Shown here one piece after another: positions 9,701-18,446 of a DNA stretch of 64,000 nt. Location: positions 42,501 to 106,500 of the forward strand of contig NZ_CP025583.1 in the NCBI RefSeq assembly GCF_002865605.1, given 5' to 3'. This DNA is from Paracoccus jeotgali. Its GTDB lineage: Bacteria > Pseudomonadota > Alphaproteobacteria > Rhodobacterales > Rhodobacteraceae. Numbering within the stretch: the first letter of the stretch is position 1; every line of letters starts with the position of its first letter. Both the position numbers and the translations under genes were made by a program. Below the pieces are notes generated by a model that was not told the origin of the DNA, did no database searches, and saw only the letters and a program-made list of their open reading frames with translations.

Positions 9701-10126
9701 CTATGGTTGGTTCATCAAGATTGACAATGCTCGGGCAAGAGATGAGGTTCGCGTCTCACTTCCCTTGGTCGTCGCGCTATGTACCATGCGCTCGCGGAAA
9801 TCAGGATTATCCTGAATATACTTTAGAGTTTTTCCCAAGACGTCACGAACGGCATCTGCTTTCCTAACCTCAATAGGAATCCCCAATTGAGCGGTGAGCT
9901 CAAGCAACTCTTGCTTACTGTAACTCGCCATTTCCGCTAATAAGGCTAGGCCGGTGCCTTTTTCAAGATCGTCTCGCTTTTCGGGGCCTTCACGAACTAC
10001 TCTTGACGGTTTCGGATGAGATATATAGGTGGAAAGATTGGTCAAGTCATCAAATTCAATGTTTGGTCCGGCGCGCAGAACGCGGGCCAAGTGAGTAAGG
10101 GCTCTGGCGAGTTCATGCGTTTTCAT
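9701..10126 (-). CDS. Hypothetical protein coupled to ParA
   Basis: A 141-aa soluble protein of unknown function. It starts with the helical segment KTHELARALTHLARVLRAGP, then has a charged central part, and around residues 65-110 a helical stretch (MASYSKQELLELTAQLGIPIEVRKADAVRDVLGKTLKYI) that could be a small SAP/HTH-like DNA-binding or coiled region. Its ATG overlaps the ParA stop by four bases (ATGA), so translation is probably coupled. In ParA-led modules the second gene is often the DNA-binding partner; that role is inferred from position alone. Confidence 0.65.
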   Translation of the reverse strand: MKTHELARALTHLARVLRAGPNIEFDDLTNLSTYISHPKPSRVVREGPEKRDDLEKGTGLALLAEMASYSKQELLELTAQLGIPIEVRKADAVRDVLGKTLKYIQDNPDFRERMVHSATTKGSETRTSSLARALSILMNQP

Positions 10127-10932
10127 TTGATCCCCAAATTCTGATCAAGCTCAGAAAATATATGGTTGAACTCGGCAATCGCTGACTGATCTCCGCTGCT
10201 ATATATTGACTGTGCTTTTTCCATTGCGGCGCTTATTGCTGTTCGATCAGTTATTTTACCAGACAGAACATCCCCATTAAACTCGCCGCGAACCACACTT
10301 TCAGTTTCGGCGCGATGCTTTGCAGGCCTGCCAACCCTTGAGATAATTATGCCAGAATTTGTCAGGTCAACATCAAGATCCTCGGATAGTGAGCTGATAC
10401 GGCTCAAGAGAAGCCCAATTCCAAGCACTGACAGATAGTCAAGCGAAACCGGCACAGTGTAGTTGGTGCTGATTGCCAGCGCATTCTGCGTTGGCAGTGT
10501 AAGGTTTGGTGGGCAATCGCATATAACGATATCATAATCTTCGATGTGGTCCTTTAATGACTTCTTTAGCTGAAATTCGCGAGCGGTAATGCCGGCTAGG
10601 TCGAGGTCGACGGTAAACAAGTCAAGATGAGAAGGGATTAGGTCCACATTGTTCCATGCGTTTTTAATCACGACATCATTGAAACCTCGCGCTACACCTT
10701 GCGCGTTCTTGTGTCGCCTAGCCCCCAACAGATCAGCTACTGTTCCTTTTTTTGCAACATGGGACTCCCACCCCTCCACCCCGATCATGCCAAAGCTGGC
10801 ATTGGCTTGCGGGTCCAGGTCGCACAAAAGAACTTTTCGACCTTTATTTCCACAGTATGCGGCATAGTTTACAGCGATCGTCGTTTTCCCGACGCCGCCT
10901 TTCAGGTTAATCGAAGATAAGACAATCGGCAC
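10123..10932 (-). CDS. ParA/Soj-family ATPase
   Basis: A 269-aa deviant Walker-type ATPase. It shows the signature KGGVGKTT at residues 11-18, the Walker A' region LLCDLDPQANAS, and the Walker B region YDIVICDCPPNL. Length matches chromosomal and plasmid ParA/Soj. The GTG at 10932 is preferred because GGAG lies 8 bases upstream; the GTG at 10941 would overlap that site. No ParB with a standard HTH is adjacent, and no replication gene is nearby, so plasmid partitioning is unlikely. The two coupled downstream genes and the low GC content mark this as a cassette of its own in the prophage cargo arm. Confidence 0.88.
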   Translation of the reverse strand: MPIVLSSINLKGGVGKTTIAVNYAAYCGNKGRKVLLCDLDPQANASFGMIGVEGWESHVAKKGTVADLLGARRHKNAQGVARGFNDVVIKNAWNNVDLIPSHLDLFTVDLDLAGITAREFQLKKSLKDHIEDYDIVICDCPPNLTLPTQNALAISTNYTVPVSLDYLSVLGIGLLLSRISSLSEDLDVDLTNSGIIISRVGRPAKHRAETESVVRGEFNGDVLSGKITDRTAISAAMEKAQSIYSSGDQSAIAEFNHIFSELDQNLGIK

Positions 10933-11499
10933 GCAGCGCACTCCTTCAGCGTCGGTTCAAGATCTCGGCACTATGCCCAACGATTGTGTGCACGAAAGTT
11001 AATAATGTCTATGGTAAGTTAAACCAAGGGGGGTAACCACAGGGATCACCTTCCCGAGCTGCCAGCATGGTTGCGGTTGTCTGACCTGCCGCGGCGAGGC
11101 ATCTAATGTGCATCTCCCGAGTGTCCGCGATGGGCTCCGAGGAACATGTTGAAGAACAGGTAGATTCGGCGCGATCAGGTCCCAATGAGCCCACGACCAC
11201 GGTGGCTCGCTGCGCCGCGCACCGATTCCCGCTTTCTGAGGTTCGCTGTTAATGCGGTGCTGCATCGCCGCCAGACCGCTTTCCGCCCATTGTGACCAAG
11301 AGCCAGCTGGCTGCAAAGCAAGGGCTGCCGTGGGCAACTCTGCCCATTCCCCCGCGGGACTGCCCGGGGACCTTCGCGCGATCATTGGTGCGCAGCGGAT
11401 TTCTGCGGCTTATCTGAGGCGTGAATTCCTAAATCCCGCCGGGCGTGGAGCTGCGGTCAAGCCGCTTAGTGCGTCCCATGTAAATTCTGCCCGATCCGG
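10933..11499. other. Gap between ParA cassette and lysis genes
   Basis: About 565 bp. The promoter of the ParA cassette should lie near its right side on the minus strand. An open frame at 10999-11385 on the minus strand shows no family motif and is not called. Base composition changes from low GC to the prophage norm across this gap. Confidence 0.5.
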
Positions 11500-11742
11500 T
11501 CATCCCGTGCACGCTGCCGCCTGCCGCCGCAGGACGTGATAGTCGACCAGCATCCCCTCGATGACCGTTCCGGCTGGCAGGGCGTCGAGCTCCCACGCCG
11601 CGCGTGCCTGTGCCTCTGCCGAATAGGGAGCGATTGGCGGGCAGGCGGCGTGGTCAGAAATCTCCGCGGCGCAACCGGTCAGCAAGATCATCGCGATTGC
11701 GAGGGCGATCGGCACCGGCGTCCAGCATCCTTTGACGCGCAT
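11500..11742 (-). CDS. Rz1-like o-spanin lipoprotein
   Basis: An 80-aa protein with a lipoprotein signal. The hydrophobic segment PIALAIAMILLTGC ends in a lipobox with Cys at about residue 24, followed by a short Pro- and Ala-rich mature part. It starts inside the i-spanin gene in a different frame, the classic nested Rz/Rz1 arrangement. It would link to the outer membrane and help fuse the envelopes in the last step of lysis. Confidence 0.7.
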   Translation of the reverse strand: MRVKGCWTPVPIALAIAMILLTGCAAEISDHAACPPIAPYSAEAQARAAWELDALPAGTVIEGMLVDYHVLRRQAAACTG

Positions 11743-11905
11743 CGTTGGTCCTTTCGAGGTTGTTCAGGCGCTCGGCAGCTCGGCCCGCGCTCTCGCCGCT
11801 GCGTCGGGCGCCAATGGAGAAGAGAAGGATCGCGGCGGCGGGCGCGAGCCAAGGGAGGGCGCGCCGCCAGAGGTTACCCAACGCAGCCGTAAGTACCGCG
11901 ATCAC
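11654..11905 (-). CDS. Rz-like i-spanin membrane protein
   Basis: An 83-aa protein starting at a GTG that overlaps the endolysin stop (GTGA). One transmembrane helix near residues 15-32 (LPWLAPAAAILLFSIGA) is followed by a charged, probably coiled-coil periplasmic part (RAAERLNNLERTNDARQRML). This matches the topology of an i-spanin, with the o-spanin nested in another frame. The identification rests on position and topology, not sequence similarity. Confidence 0.65.
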   Translation of the reverse strand: MIAVLTAALGNLWRRALPWLAPAAAILLFSIGARRSGESAGRAAERLNNLERTNDARQRMLDAGADRPRNRDDLADRLRRGDF

Positions 11906-12570
11906 GGGCGACCTCGCTGCCAGTCCTGGATGCGCGTCCAGACCACCAATGCCACCCCTGCCATCGCCAGGGTCATGAACAGCCAGCGGGCGTTGGAAAT
12001 CCATGGCAGCAGCGGTGCCAGTGCCTCTTGGGTCTCGGCCAGCGCCTGTTGAGCCAGCTCCGTGCCGGTTGCAGCAACGGTGCCGACACCGGCGATGCCG
12101 GCCGCACGCAGAGCCTTGTCTTCGCTCAGGCGGTCAGGGGCCGGGATCGTGTCGATGGCGAAGCGGGAGGGGCGGGAGGGAAAGGGCTCGCCCCAGCCGC
12201 GCGGCGAGCCGGTGTCGACATGGACGAAGTTCGAGCGCGGATAGGTGCCAGTACCTGTGAAGCCTGCCGCGCGTGCTGCCCTTATAAACTCGCCCGGATC
12301 ATGATTGGCCATGGAAATGTCAAACGCCCGCCCCTCAAGATGCATCGATTTCGCCGCACCACCAACACGCTTGTTGTGTTCTGGGCTGCGATATCCGGAA
12401 TTGATGATTATCGGCCGCCCCAGCGCGCGGCGCAGTGCCTGCAATTTGTCGAGTGCGTCCTCGTTGACGAGTAGCTTACCGGTACCCCGGCAGGCAATCT
12501 CGGCTGGTGAGAAGTCGGGCCATCGCCACAGACGCTCGGGGACATTCTTCCAATGCTGGTAATAGGTCAT
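11902..12570 (-). CDS. Peptidase M15A-family endolysin with C-terminal membrane anchor
   Basis: A 222-aa protein. The N-terminal two thirds are a D-Ala-D-Ala carboxypeptidase-type domain: FSPAEIACRGTGKLLVNEDALDKLQALR, then the zinc-site elements SGYRSPEHNK, HLEGRAFDI and FVHVDTG. A hydrophobic helix near the C-terminus (WLFMTLAMAGVALVVW) suggests membrane attachment. ATG 12570 is chosen because GGAGAG lies just upstream. The intrinsic-terminator-like hairpin 16 bases before this start may control lysis expression. Confidence 0.85.
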   Translation of the reverse strand: MTYYQHWKNVPERLWRWPDFSPAEIACRGTGKLLVNEDALDKLQALRRALGRPIIINSGYRSPEHNKRVGGAAKSMHLEGRAFDISMANHDPGEFIRAARAAGFTGTGTYPRSNFVHVDTGSPRGWGEPFPSRPSRFAIDTIPAPDRLSEDKALRAAGIAGVGTVAATGTELAQQALAETQEALAPLLPWISNARWLFMTLAMAGVALVVWTRIQDWQRGRP

Positions 12571-12585
12571 GGGTCTCTCCAAATG

Positions 12586-12608
12586 AAAAATCCCGCACGG
12601 TGGCGGGA
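12586..12608 (-). terminator. Terminator or attenuator before endolysin
   Basis: On the minus strand, TCCCGC pairs with GCGGGA across a six-base loop (12591-12608), followed by five T. It ends 16 bases before the endolysin start codon, so transcripts coming from the tail operon would meet it before the lysis genes. Confidence 0.6.
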
Positions 12609-12764
12609 GGAGGTGATCCTTTGAGGCAGCTGAGGCGCATTTTGGTTACAGTAATTAATAAAGATTTAAGGCTTCAGCTGTCATGGTTGTTGGTGCTGCG
12701 AATGTTAAGGGCGTGACAATGCGAGCCTGGAGCGCCCGGCTTACGACACGTGCAAGGAGGACAT

Positions 12765-12938
12765 ATGGCCAGCGGTTATGAGAAGTCCGATTGCGGGGTC
12801 GATGTGGAGCGAGGATGGGGCCAACCGACCTGCCTCGAAAACCGGATCCAGTTCCTTGTCGCCGTCACCGGCTTGGTGCTGTGGATTGGCGTTCTTGGTG
12901 CCGTAATTCTTCGGATGATCAGGTGGCTCACCGGCTGA
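12765..12938 (+). CDS. Small membrane protein on the opposite strand
   Basis: A 57-aa protein with one transmembrane helix (FLVAVTGLVLWIGVLGAVILRMI, residues about 32-54). It is preceded by a very good ribosome-binding site, AAGGAGG, 4 bases before the ATG. It is the only plus-strand gene inside the 30-kb minus-strand structural region, between tail and lysis genes. It could be a holin, antiholin or lysogenic-conversion gene; the sequence does not decide. Confidence 0.55.
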   Translation: MASGYEKSDCGVDVERGWGQPTCLENRIQFLVAVTGLVLWIGVLGAVILRMIRWLTG

Positions 12939-13038
12939 ATCGATCTCGGCCAAGGCACGATGAGAGTCGATCTCCATCGCAGGTGGAATTCCAACACCAA
13001 GCTCTGCCAGGCATCACCAGTGCGGCCCGCACGCGACC

Positions 13039-13281
13039 TCAGCAATCGCGGCGACTGCTGCTGCGCTCCAGCAGGCGTTTGATGTCGGCGCGCATCTCGC
13101 GCAGCATCTCGTTCTGTTCGCGGCGGGTCTCGGAGATGGCCTTGCGGTCGGCGTCGAGCTGCTTTTCCAGCCGCTCGACCTCGCGCAGCGCGCTCTTGCT
13201 GGCGCCCTCGAGCCGGATCAGCCAGACGCCCAGCCCGGTTGCCGCCATGATCGCACCCCACCATTCGCGGATCGTGTCCAT
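13039..13281 (-). CDS. Small phage membrane/coiled-coil protein
   Basis: An 80-aa protein with a short hydrophobic helix (AIMAATGLGVWLIRL, residues 10-24) followed by a charged coiled coil (LREVERLEKQLDADRKAISETRRE). Its ATG overlaps the stop of the preceding gene (TGATG). Proteins with this layout lie next to tail and lysis genes in many phages, sometimes acting as holin-like factors. The function is not established. Confidence 0.6.
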   Translation of the reverse strand: MDTIREWWGAIMAATGLGVWLIRLEGASKSALREVERLEKQLDADRKAISETRREQNEMLREMRADIKRLLERSSSRRDC

Positions 13282-14024
13282 CAGGCTGGTGCTCCGCAGC
13301 TCAGATAATGGATGGCGATGCGCACCGCGCCACCGGTGAAAGCGCCGCCATTGGCGGTCAGGCGCACGGGGGTGTCGGCATAGAAGGCGGTGGGGCCGAT
13401 GACGCCGATATTGCTGCTGCCCGCGGCCACACCGAGGCTGCCACCGAATTTCGACGGCTCACCGGCAATACCGCAATCATAGGAACTAGCGCCCAGCACG
13501 GCGGTGACGGTTCGCACGGAGACGCCCAGCACGATAGCGCGGTCGGGGATGGCGATGCTGCTGTCGACCGAGGCGCCGGTAAGCCCGGTCAGGGTTTCCT
13601 CCAGAACCGCTATGCCGGTGGTGGCGCCGTTCGCTTCCCGCGCCACGGCGACGGCGGCGGCCTGCGCAATGAAGCCCATGGCATCGACCACCGGAAGCCA
13701 GACGCTGCCAGTCCAGACCACCAGCTGCGCCTCGGCCTCGATCCAGGCGAGCCAGCCGGGCGCGGGCATGATCCGCATCCATGCGCCATCGATCCAGTAG
13801 GCGATGCTGCTGTCCCAGCCTGCCCATGCCCCGGTCGCACCGGGTGCGGGGATATAGCGAGCACCCTCGGCCGGACTGGCGGGCGGTGTCGTCAGATCCC
13901 GATCCAATACCGCAAGCTGGACGATGCCGTCGAGCAGCCGCAGCGCCTCGTTATGGGTGACGTGTTTCTGAGCCTGTGCGGCCATGATGAAAGGCAGCGC
14001 GAGATGCGCTGTTATCTCGGACAT
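13281..14024 (-). CDS. DUF2793 phage protein
   Basis: A 247-aa protein that opens with the family signature LALPFIMAAQAQKHVTHNEALRLLDGIVQLAVLDRD, followed by PAEGARYIPAPGATGAWAGW and the W-rich repeats typical of DUF2793. These proteins occur after the host-specificity gene in Rhodobacterales phages and gene transfer agents. A tail-tip or receptor-binding accessory role is inferred from position. The C-terminal half is variable, as expected of a surface-exposed part. Confidence 0.82.
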   Translation of the reverse strand: MSEITAHLALPFIMAAQAQKHVTHNEALRLLDGIVQLAVLDRDLTTPPASPAEGARYIPAPGATGAWAGWDSSIAYWIDGAWMRIMPAPGWLAWIEAEAQLVVWTGSVWLPVVDAMGFIAQAAAVAVAREANGATTGIAVLEETLTGLTGASVDSSIAIPDRAIVLGVSVRTVTAVLGASSYDCGIAGEPSKFGGSLGVAAGSSNIGVIGPTAFYADTPVRLTANGGAFTGGAVRIAIHYLSCGAPA

Positions 14025-14039
14025 CGAGAAATCTCCTGC

Positions 14040-17000
14040 TTAGAACCAGAGGGTGGTAACGGGTGCCGCACCGGCGCCGAGCGCCTGCCCGATCTGGGCA
14101 ATACGGATATCGAGGGATGCCCCCGGCCCGAGCGGCGCACCCCAATCGGCGATCTGCTGCGCGCCGGTGTAGACGGCGCAAGTGGTCGCTGCGGTCAAGG
14201 ATCGCTTGACAGTCGACCCATCGAGGATATCGACCTGCCACGCCTCGGCGGGCTCTGACATGGGGATTTCGACCGCGTTCCAGTTATCGGCGGCGAGTGA
14301 TCGGTCGCGGCGCACCCAGCGGATCGTCAGATCGCCGGGGCTGCGCGCCCACCGCCACGGCTGCTCGACATGCACGGGTGAGAACGGCCGCAGGCCCGTG
14401 GCGGTCGGGGTGAAAGTCAGGGCAGCATAACTGTCGTCACTGACCGGCCGGCTGGCCGGGCCGATCCGCCAGTTCCACGGCAGGCCGAGATCGGCCTCAT
14501 TGACCGGCAGCGAGGCCACCGCCGCGTCCAGCAGCACCACCTGTGCGCCCGCAGGCACCATGGCGGCCATGTCGGCATCGGTGCCGCGCTGGCCGCGGAG
14601 CAGCCGCGTCAGGCGATAGCGGCCGGGGGCGAGCAGTTCGGCCGCGCCGAATTGCAGGATCTCCCAGGCTCCGCCGGGCTGTTCTACGGCAACGGCGTTC
14701 TCGCCGGTAAACAGGCGCAGGTCTGTCACGCTTTCCAGCGTCCCGGTCAGCAGTTCCAGATAGACGGAATTGCCATGGTCAAAGCGGGAGGTCGGGCCGG
14801 CGTAGAGGTCCGCGACCAGTGCACCTATGCGCGCCCGGGCGCTTAACATGGTCAGCGATTCGAATCCCGCATCCGCGGGACTGCGATAGACGGCCATCTC
14901 ACCCGGCCACGGCCGCGCATGGGCCGCGATCAGGGGCTGGTGCGGGCTGTGATCCTCGCGCAGTTGCGGCAGGTCCATGAACTTCACCAGCGGCGCGCCG
15001 AACACGACCGGCCGTGCGAGATGCGCCGCGCGCGGGCTGCCGGGCGGCAGGTCATAGGCCATGCGATCCTGCCGGATTGCCTCGATGCCACGGGCATCGC
15101 CATCGGAAGCCGAGAGGATTCGCATTTCGGCCAGCCGACCATCATGGTCGAGCAAAATCACGTCGGCGGGGTCCAGCGCCAGCATGGACGGCGGGAGCCG
15201 GAATGATCCGGTCGCGCGGCCCACCCATGCCTCCATCAGCGCGCGGCGGCAGCGCCGGTCCGCTTCCTCGGGCGGCACTGCCATGGGAAAACTGTCCGAT
15301 GAAACCCGGCTGGCATCCACCGTGATGCGGCGGGATTCGACGGTGATACCGTCATAATCCTCGTCGGCGCGCGCGACCTGCCATTTCAGCGCCTGCGGCA
15401 GTTCGGTCTCCTGCCCGCGCGTGAGGTCCATCACATCGCCGGAGCCGACTGACACCATGGCATCGGGGCCGATCACCGCCACCGGCTTGCTGCCGCGCAT
15501 CACGAACTTGATCCGGCCCTCGCTTTCGACCGCATTGAAGCCGAAATGCCGGGCCAACATGGTGATCGAGGTGCGGGGCGATTCCAACGCCGAGATCACA
15601 TAGCCGTCCACCGCGCCGGTCAGGCCAGAGACGTCCACCCAAGGTTCCGGCAGCCCGGCGCGCAGGCAGAGGTGGCGAACCAGCGCCGCCAGCGATACCG
15701 CGCCCAGCCGGCCGGTCAGCCAATGCCCGAGCCGCCAGTTTTCCCCGTCGGCCCAGACATCTGACAGTTCGGGGAAGAACGGATAGGGCCGCGCATCCCA
15801 GGTCCAGGCGGCGCATTCCGCAACATTGACCATCCGCCCGGCATATCCGGTCGAGGCCGGGTTGTTCGCCGGGTCGCGCCAGAACAGGTAGGTGGCTTCC
15901 AGATAGGCCCGCTGGATGGCGTCGTCGCGCCAGCCGCGCGAGAAATGCGGAAAGAAGCTCTCCGACGACTTCGGATCGTAGAACACATTGGGCTGGTTGG
16001 TGCCGCGATCCACCGCCGGGCAGCCAAGTTCGGTGAACCGGATCGGTTTTGACTGCGGCACCCATGGGGTCGGCGCCGCGCTCTCTACCCCGCCGAGGCG
16101 GTTGTGATGCGGGTTCGACCACCAGGCGCGAATATCCTTGAACCGGAACACCCAGGGCTTGCCCAAGCCATCCGTGATCGGCGTCCGCGTCTGGCTGATC
16201 CGGTCGGCCTCGCTGGCATAGAACCAGTCGAATCCTTCACCGCCGGCGATGTTCGATTGCAGGTAAGCGCGATTATGGATCGAGGGCCAGAGCTGCGCAT
16301 CGGCATGGTCCCATCCGTCGCGCCAGTCGCTGAGCGGCATGTAATTGTCGATGCCGACGAAATCGATGTTCGCATCCGCCCAGAGCGGGTCGAGGTGGAA
16401 GAACACGTCGCCCGATCCATCCTGCGGATGGTGGCCGAAATACTCCGACCAGTCGGCGGCATAGCTGATGCGCGTAGCAGGCCCGAGGATCGACCGCACG
16501 GCTGCGGCCAGATCGCGCAATTGCTGCACAACCGGATAGGTGGTGGGACCGGACCTGATCTGGGTCAGGCCGCGCATTTCCGATCCGATCAGGAAGGCGT
16601 CCACCCCGCCCGCCGCTGCGCAGAGATGGGCGTAATGCAGGATCATGCGCCGGAAGCCCCATTCCCCGGCCGGGCCGGTCCATGTCACGCGGTCGGCGCT
16701 GACCGAGAAGTTGGAGGGTTGGGCATTGCCGAAGAAGGATGCGACCTGCGCGGCAGCGGTGCTCGTCTTGTCGACGGTTCCGGCAAAACCAGCCGCGGGC
16801 GAGCAGGTGATCCGCCCGCGCCAGGGCAGCACCGGTTGGCCGATGCTCGCGGCGTTGTCGCTCCAGGGATCCGGACGGATATTGCCCTCTGGAACATCCA
16901 TCATCAGGAACGGATAGAAGGTCACGCGCAGCCCGCGGGCCTTCAACTCACGAATGGCCTGGATGACCGAGAAATCCGCGGGCGTTCCCCCATAGACCGG

Positions 17001-17993
17001 CTTGCCGTCCTTGTAGCTGACCACCTGCGCTGCAGCGCGGGTTACGCCATTCACCATCCATTCGGGGTTGGTGCGCTTTGCGGCCATTTCCACCTTCGGC
17101 CGGATCGTGCAGTTCCCGGCGCGCAGATCGTCACCGAACCATGACACCACCAGCGAGGCGCTCTCGACCTTCGGCACCATGGCTTCCAGCCGGTCGAGCG
17201 ACACCACCATGTCCGCGATCTCGGCCATCGCATTGACATTCTCGGCGCTGCTGTCGCCGCCCGCGTTCTTGCGCACGATCTGGGTCGAATAGGCGAATTC
17301 GCCCGAGGCCGGGATGATGGTCACGGCGGGGACCAGCCCCTCGGCGGTGTCCGCATCCGCCAGAGGACGGACCACCTCGAAGGAAAGCTGCGGCAGGCGG
17401 TTGCCGAAGCGCGAGAGCGGCAGCTCCTCGAACATCACATAAGCGGTGCCGCGATAGGCGGGTGTATTGCCCCCGCCCATCTTCGCCGTGATGAAAGGAT
17501 CCGGCACCTGCGACTCGTCGCCCGAATACCACCGCCACGTCACATCGCTGAGGTCCACAACCTCGCCGTCTGCCCAGATGCGCCCGATGCCGGTGATCGG
17601 CCCCTCGCAGAGCGCGACAGCGAAGCTGGCATAGTAAAGGTATTCCTTGGTGGTGACCTTCGGGCCACCGCCTTTGCCGCCGCCCTGGCGGGTGGTGTTG
17701 GTTTCCTCACGGAAATCGGTTGCCCAGATGATGTTGCCGCCGAGCCGCATGCGCCCATAGAGTTGCGGGATCACCACGCCCTCGGTGGCTGACGTCACGC
17801 GCAGGCTGTCCATGCGCGCGCCCTCGATGCGCTGGCCCGGCATCATCGAGGACACGATCCAGCTGTCGACCATCGAGCCCACGGTCGATCCGATCATGCC
17901 GCCGATGGCCGCACCGGTCAGGCCGAGGACGGTGCCGCTGATCATCGAGCCGCCGATGGCAGAGCCAACGGCGCCGAGAACGATTGTGGCCAT
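14040..17993 (-). CDS. Multidomain baseplate / host specificity protein (RcGTA gene 15-like)
   Basis: A 1317-aa protein, the largest in the prophage. The N-terminus is Gly-rich and hydrophobic (AVGSAIGGSMISGTVLGLTGAAIGGMIGSTVG). A TIM-barrel-like glycosidase-type domain is recognisable around residues 400-760, with segments such as YAADWSEYFGHHPQDGSGDVFFHLDPLWADANIDFVGIDNYMPLSDW given here in outline. It is followed by a phage-tail domain with KWQVARADEDYDG. This layout matches the RcGTA baseplate megatron protein. It would form the tail tip and contact the cell surface. It lies directly after the NlpC/P60 gene, as in GTAs. Confidence 0.88.
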   Translation of the reverse strand: MATIVLGAVGSAIGGSMISGTVLGLTGAAIGGMIGSTVGSMVDSWIVSSMMPGQRIEGARMDSLRVTSATEGVVIPQLYGRMRLGGNIIWATDFREETNTTRQGGGKGGGPKVTTKEYLYYASFAVALCEGPITGIGRIWADGEVVDLSDVTWRWYSGDESQVPDPFITAKMGGGNTPAYRGTAYVMFEELPLSRFGNRLPQLSFEVVRPLADADTAEGLVPAVTIIPASGEFAYSTQIVRKNAGGDSSAENVNAMAEIADMVVSLDRLEAMVPKVESASLVVSWFGDDLRAGNCTIRPKVEMAAKRTNPEWMVNGVTRAAAQVVSYKDGKPVYGGTPADFSVIQAIRELKARGLRVTFYPFLMMDVPEGNIRPDPWSDNAASIGQPVLPWRGRITCSPAAGFAGTVDKTSTAAAQVASFFGNAQPSNFSVSADRVTWTGPAGEWGFRRMILHYAHLCAAAGGVDAFLIGSEMRGLTQIRSGPTTYPVVQQLRDLAAAVRSILGPATRISYAADWSEYFGHHPQDGSGDVFFHLDPLWADANIDFVGIDNYMPLSDWRDGWDHADAQLWPSIHNRAYLQSNIAGGEGFDWFYASEADRISQTRTPITDGLGKPWVFRFKDIRAWWSNPHHNRLGGVESAAPTPWVPQSKPIRFTELGCPAVDRGTNQPNVFYDPKSSESFFPHFSRGWRDDAIQRAYLEATYLFWRDPANNPASTGYAGRMVNVAECAAWTWDARPYPFFPELSDVWADGENWRLGHWLTGRLGAVSLAALVRHLCLRAGLPEPWVDVSGLTGAVDGYVISALESPRTSITMLARHFGFNAVESEGRIKFVMRGSKPVAVIGPDAMVSVGSGDVMDLTRGQETELPQALKWQVARADEDYDGITVESRRITVDASRVSSDSFPMAVPPEEADRRCRRALMEAWVGRATGSFRLPPSMLALDPADVILLDHDGRLAEMRILSASDGDARGIEAIRQDRMAYDLPPGSPRAAHLARPVVFGAPLVKFMDLPQLREDHSPHQPLIAAHARPWPGEMAVYRSPADAGFESLTMLSARARIGALVADLYAGPTSRFDHGNSVYLELLTGTLESVTDLRLFTGENAVAVEQPGGAWEILQFGAAELLAPGRYRLTRLLRGQRGTDADMAAMVPAGAQVVLLDAAVASLPVNEADLGLPWNWRIGPASRPVSDDSYAALTFTPTATGLRPFSPVHVEQPWRWARSPGDLTIRWVRRDRSLAADNWNAVEIPMSEPAEAWQVDILDGSTVKRSLTAATTCAVYTGAQQIADWGAPLGPGASLDIRIAQIGQALGAGAAPVTTLWF

Positions 17994-17996
17994 GGG

Positions 17997-18446
17997 TCAG
18001 GTCTTCCTCTTGCGCGGGTGCGGGAACAGGAAGGCGAATGCGATGCGCCGCCGCCATGCGGTGGTCAGCGGCTCCTCGATCACGCCGAGCCGCTCATAGC
18101 TGTGGATGAAGCTGTCAGCCCCGGTCATGACCCCGACATGCTTGACGATGGCTGCGGTCCGTATGCGAAAGAGCACCACCGCGCCGGGCCCGGCATCAGT
18201 TGGGTCGATGCGGATCATCACCCGGGCGGCGCTGTCGGCCAGAACCTCGCTGCTGCCGGTTTCGCCCCAATCGCAGCTGTAGGGCGGCACCGGCAGCGTC
18301 TCGGTCCCGACCACCTCGCGCCAGATGCCGCGCGCCAGCCCGAGGCAGTCGCAGCCCACGCCCTTCACGCTGGCCTGATCATGGTACGGGGTGCCCAGCC
18401 AGCCGCGCGCGGCGGCGATCACCCTGTTTGCGTCGGCGGGCCTCAC
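17997..18446 (-). CDS. NlpC/P60 family tail peptidase (RcGTA gene 14-like)
   Basis: A 149-aa putative cysteine peptidase. The catalytic Cys lies in GVGCDCLGLARGIWREV, preceded by AARGWLGTPYHDQ; the His is in KHVGVMTGADSFIHSYE. It starts at a GTG overlapping the stop of the DUF2163 gene (GTGA). In GTAs and siphoviruses this protein sits at the tail tip and cuts peptidoglycan during DNA entry. The longer upstream open frame overlaps the DUF2163 gene and is not used. Confidence 0.87.
   Translation of the reverse strand: MRPADANRVIAAARGWLGTPYHDQASVKGVGCDCLGLARGIWREVVGTETLPVPPYSCDWGETGSSEVLADSAARVMIRIDPTDAGPGAVVLFRIRTAAIVKHVGVMTGADSFIHSYERLGVIEEPLTTAWRRRIAFAFLFPHPRKRKT

Noticed and set aside
10999..11385. 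128-aa minus-strand open frame between ParA cassette and lysis genes
   Set aside because: No family pattern, no good start site and Pro/Ser/Trp-rich composition.
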